A stretch of DNA of 16,780 bases from assembly GCA_018813725.1 (NCBI GenBank), contig JAHJBD010000052.1, positions 1 to 16,780 on the forward strand, given 5' to 3'. The notes under the pieces are model-generated. The model had not been told where the DNA came from, did no database searches, and worked only from the letters and a program-made list of their open reading frames with translations. A program made the translations under genes and the position numbers. The DNA is from Nanobdellota archaeon. Lineage in GTDB: Archaea; Nanobdellota; Nanobdellia; Woesearchaeales; JAHJBD01. Below are positions 15,117 through 16,780 of this stretch, piece after piece. The number at the start of each line of letters is the position of its first letter. Positions within the stretch are counted from its first letter, which is position 1.

Positions 15117-15136
15117 CCAAATTGTGTTTCAGGTGT

Positions 15137-16675
15137 ATGATGGATAACTATAAAGAGTACAAAAGAAGGTCAACTAATCTGAACAGCAAAGACCGTACAA
15201 AGAAACAGCATGAGAAAGGAAAGCTTACTGCTGAGGAAAGGATCAACCTATTGATGGATGAGGGTTCTTTTATTGAAATAGGTGCTTTTTGTGAGCTGCA
15301 GAACAACAGCATCAAAGATAATAGCAAGCCAAGGGATGGTGTGATAACTGGCCATGGGACTATAAATGGAAGGCCAGCATATATTTATGCTCAGGATTTT
15401 ACATTTATGGGCGGTTCTATGGGAGAAGCACATACAAAAAAGATTGCTGACCTGATTGACTTGGCATTAAAGACCGGAGCACCAGTAGTAGGTCTTCTTG
15501 ATTCTGGCGGTGCAAGGATACAAGAAGGCATCAATGGATTAGATGGTGGCGGACAGATTTTCCTGAAAAATACCTTGGCATCTGGCGTTGTTCCTCAGAT
15601 AAGCGCAATAATGGGGCCATGCGCAGGAATTGCAGTATACTCTCCTGCTTTGACAGATTTTATATTCATGGTAGATAAGATCAGCAATATGTTTATCACT
15701 GGCCCTGATGTGATCAAGAGCGTAACAGGCGAATCTATAAGTTTTGAGGATCTTGGAGGCCAGACTGCTCACTCAAGAAAAAGCGGAGTGTGCCATTTTG
15801 AATGCGGAAGTGAGAAAGAGTGCATCCTTAAGATTAAAAAACTGCTTAGTTATCTGCCACAAAATAATATGGGTAATTCTCCAATCAAGATATCAGGAGA
15901 TAGTGCACAAAGGCTGAATGAAAGCCTGAAAGATATTGTTCCTGATGATCAAAAGAAACCCTATGATGTTAGAGATGTGATAAGAGAGGTATTTGATAAA
16001 GAGTCTTTCTTTGAGATTCAAGAGAATTATGCACAAAATGCTGTTATTGGTTTTGCGCGATTGAATAATCATGTTACAGGAATAGTAGCAAACCAGCCTT
16101 GTGTACTTGCAGGCTGCCTTGACATCAACTGTTCAGATAAGATTGCAAGGTTTGTCAGATTCTGTGATTCATTTAATATTCCATTGGTAAATATGGTAGA
16201 TGTAACTGGTTTCTTGCCAGGAACAGACCAAGAGCACAAAGGGATAATAAGGCATGGAGCTAAGATGCTATATGCATATTCTGAAGCTTCGGTGCCAAAA
16301 ATATCACTTGTCATGAGGAAAGCTTATGGCGGTGCTTACATTGCACTAGTCTCAAAAGATATGGGTTATGATAAAGTAATAGCATGGCCTAATGCACAGA
16401 TAGCTGTAATGGGTGCTGAGCAGGCTGTAAACATAATCAATAAAAAAGAGCTGCAAGGAAAGAATGCTGACAAGGTAAGAAAAGATAAAGTTGAAGAATA
16501 TTCTGAGAAATTTCTGAATCCGTTTGTGGCTGCAGAGCGAGGCAAGGTGGATATCATAATTGATCCTAAAGCTACAAGAAAAACACTTATCTCTGTGCTT
16601 GAGATGATATTGCCAAAAAGGGCCCAGATCGTTGAAAAAAGGAAATATAAAAAGCACGGCAGCATACCTCTCTGA
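15137..16675 (+). CDS. Acyl-CoA carboxylase/decarboxylase carboxyltransferase subunit (PccB/MmdA-like)
   Basis: The 512-residue protein has the two crotonase-type halves of a biotin-dependent carboxyltransferase. The N-terminal half shows KLTAEERINLLMDEGSF (29-45), MGGSMGEAHTKKI (91-103), LLDSGGARIQEG (120-131) and MGPCAGIAVYSPAL (159-172). The C-terminal half shows VTGFLPGTDQEHKGII (356-371) and RKAYGGAYIAL (394-404). It should transfer carboxyl from biotin to an acyl-CoA, or the reverse in a decarboxylase; propionyl-, acetyl- or methylmalonyl-CoA cannot be told apart here. Length is normal for the family. The start may be the adjacent ATG at 15140, and an in-frame TTG at 15122 is less likely. 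The next gene starts four bases after the stop and looks like the biotin carrier. Confidence 0.9.
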   Translation: MMDNYKEYKRRSTNLNSKDRTKKQHEKGKLTAEERINLLMDEGSFIEIGAFCELQNNSIKDNSKPRDGVITGHGTINGRPAYIYAQDFTFMGGSMGEAHTKKIADLIDLALKTGAPVVGLLDSGGARIQEGINGLDGGGQIFLKNTLASGVVPQISAIMGPCAGIAVYSPALTDFIFMVDKISNMFITGPDVIKSVTGESISFEDLGGQTAHSRKSGVCHFECGSEKECILKIKKLLSYLPQNNMGNSPIKISGDSAQRLNESLKDIVPDDQKKPYDVRDVIREVFDKESFFEIQENYAQNAVIGFARLNNHVTGIVANQPCVLAGCLDINCSDKIARFVRFCDSFNIPLVNMVDVTGFLPGTDQEHKGIIRHGAKMLYAYSEASVPKISLVMRKAYGGAYIALVSKDMGYDKVIAWPNAQIAVMGAEQAVNIINKKELQGKNADKVRKDKVEEYSEKFLNPFVAAERGKVDIIIDPKATRKTLISVLEMILPKRAQIVEKRKYKKHGSIPL

Positions 16676-16679
16676 TAAG

Positions 16680-16780
16680 ATGGAGGAAATCAAGGTCAAC
16701 ATCGATGGGGAAGAGCATGTTGTTCAGGTACAGCAATCTGAAGAAGGCAAACTGCATGTGATGTTTGAGGGCAATGTATA
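16680..16780 (+). CDS. Probable biotin carboxyl carrier protein, N-terminal fragment
   Basis: Only 33 residues are visible before the window ends. They begin MEEIKVNIDGEEHVVQV, a pattern (short beta strands with an I-D-G-x-x-x-V-x-V element) seen at the start of biotin carrier subunits of acyl-CoA carboxylases and decarboxylases. The biotinylated lysine region (AMKM) would be beyond the end. The position, four bases after the carboxyltransferase gene on the same strand, agrees with this role. The fragment alone is weak evidence. Confidence 0.55.
   Translation, partial: MEEIKVNIDGEEHVVQVQQSEEGKLHVMFEGNV

Noticed and set aside
15122..15136. TTG start for the carboxyltransferase
   Set aside because: It would lie less than 10 bases from the TATA-like box centre and add a non-family extension.

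Overview
The window looks archaeal, and most likely DPANN-like (Woesearchaeota or Pacearchaeota type). That lineage guess is inference. The archaeal markers are RadB, a zinc-ribbon/HTH protein of the archaeal MBF1 type, a Fap7/AK6-type adenylate kinase, and dense gene packing in AT-rich DNA. At ten gene or operon starts a TATA-like box lies about 26-28 bases before the first base of the start codon, so most promoter-proximal genes should give leaderless mRNAs. Downstream genes in operons instead use short overlaps (ATGA, 8 bp, 14 bp) or Shine-Dalgarno sites.

Layout. 1-871 (-): AK6-type kinase overlapping the 5' part of a class I/II aminotransferase. 906-3149 (-): three singly promoted genes for envelope-facing proteins: a secreted vWA protein, a small Cys-rich lipoprotein and a membrane-tethered winged-helix regulator. 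3210-5358 (-): a two-gene operon with an unknown 92-residue protein and a 622-residue GlnD-like nucleotidyltransferase that has no HD domain. 5488-6978 (+): YjbQ-family protein, aMBF1 and a DPM1-like GT2 in an overlapping operon. 7015-7722 (+): membrane-anchored thioredoxin-fold protein, abutting the convergent GT-C gene 7723-9024 (-). 9058-14165 (-): five-gene operon in transcription order Yip1-like membrane protein, DsbA-like protein without catalytic cysteines, two membrane GT2 synthases, and a GT-C glycosyltransferase. 14211-14373: a 163-bp MITE-like element with terminal inverted repeats, a likely target duplication and three perfect internal palindromes. 14423-16780 (+): radB, a carboxyltransferase (PccB/AccD type) and the start of a probable biotin carrier protein.

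How the genes fit together. Five glycosyltransferases (two GT-C, two membrane GT2, one DPM1-like GT2) suggest that this region builds and transfers a surface glycan: the DPM1-like enzyme would load a polyprenyl carrier, the GT2 synthases would polymerise or extend, and the GT-C enzymes would act on the outer face. Both GT-C proteins end in a cysteine-containing outer domain, and two thioredoxin-fold membrane proteins lie beside them, one with an intact CxxC and one without.

The most unusual items are the cysteine-less DsbA-like protein in the glycan operon, the HD-less GlnD-like protein with its small unknown partner, the one-component membrane regulator with a repeat-rich outer loop, and the palindrome-rich mobile-like element. 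No CRISPR array, rRNA, tRNA or phage gene is visible.
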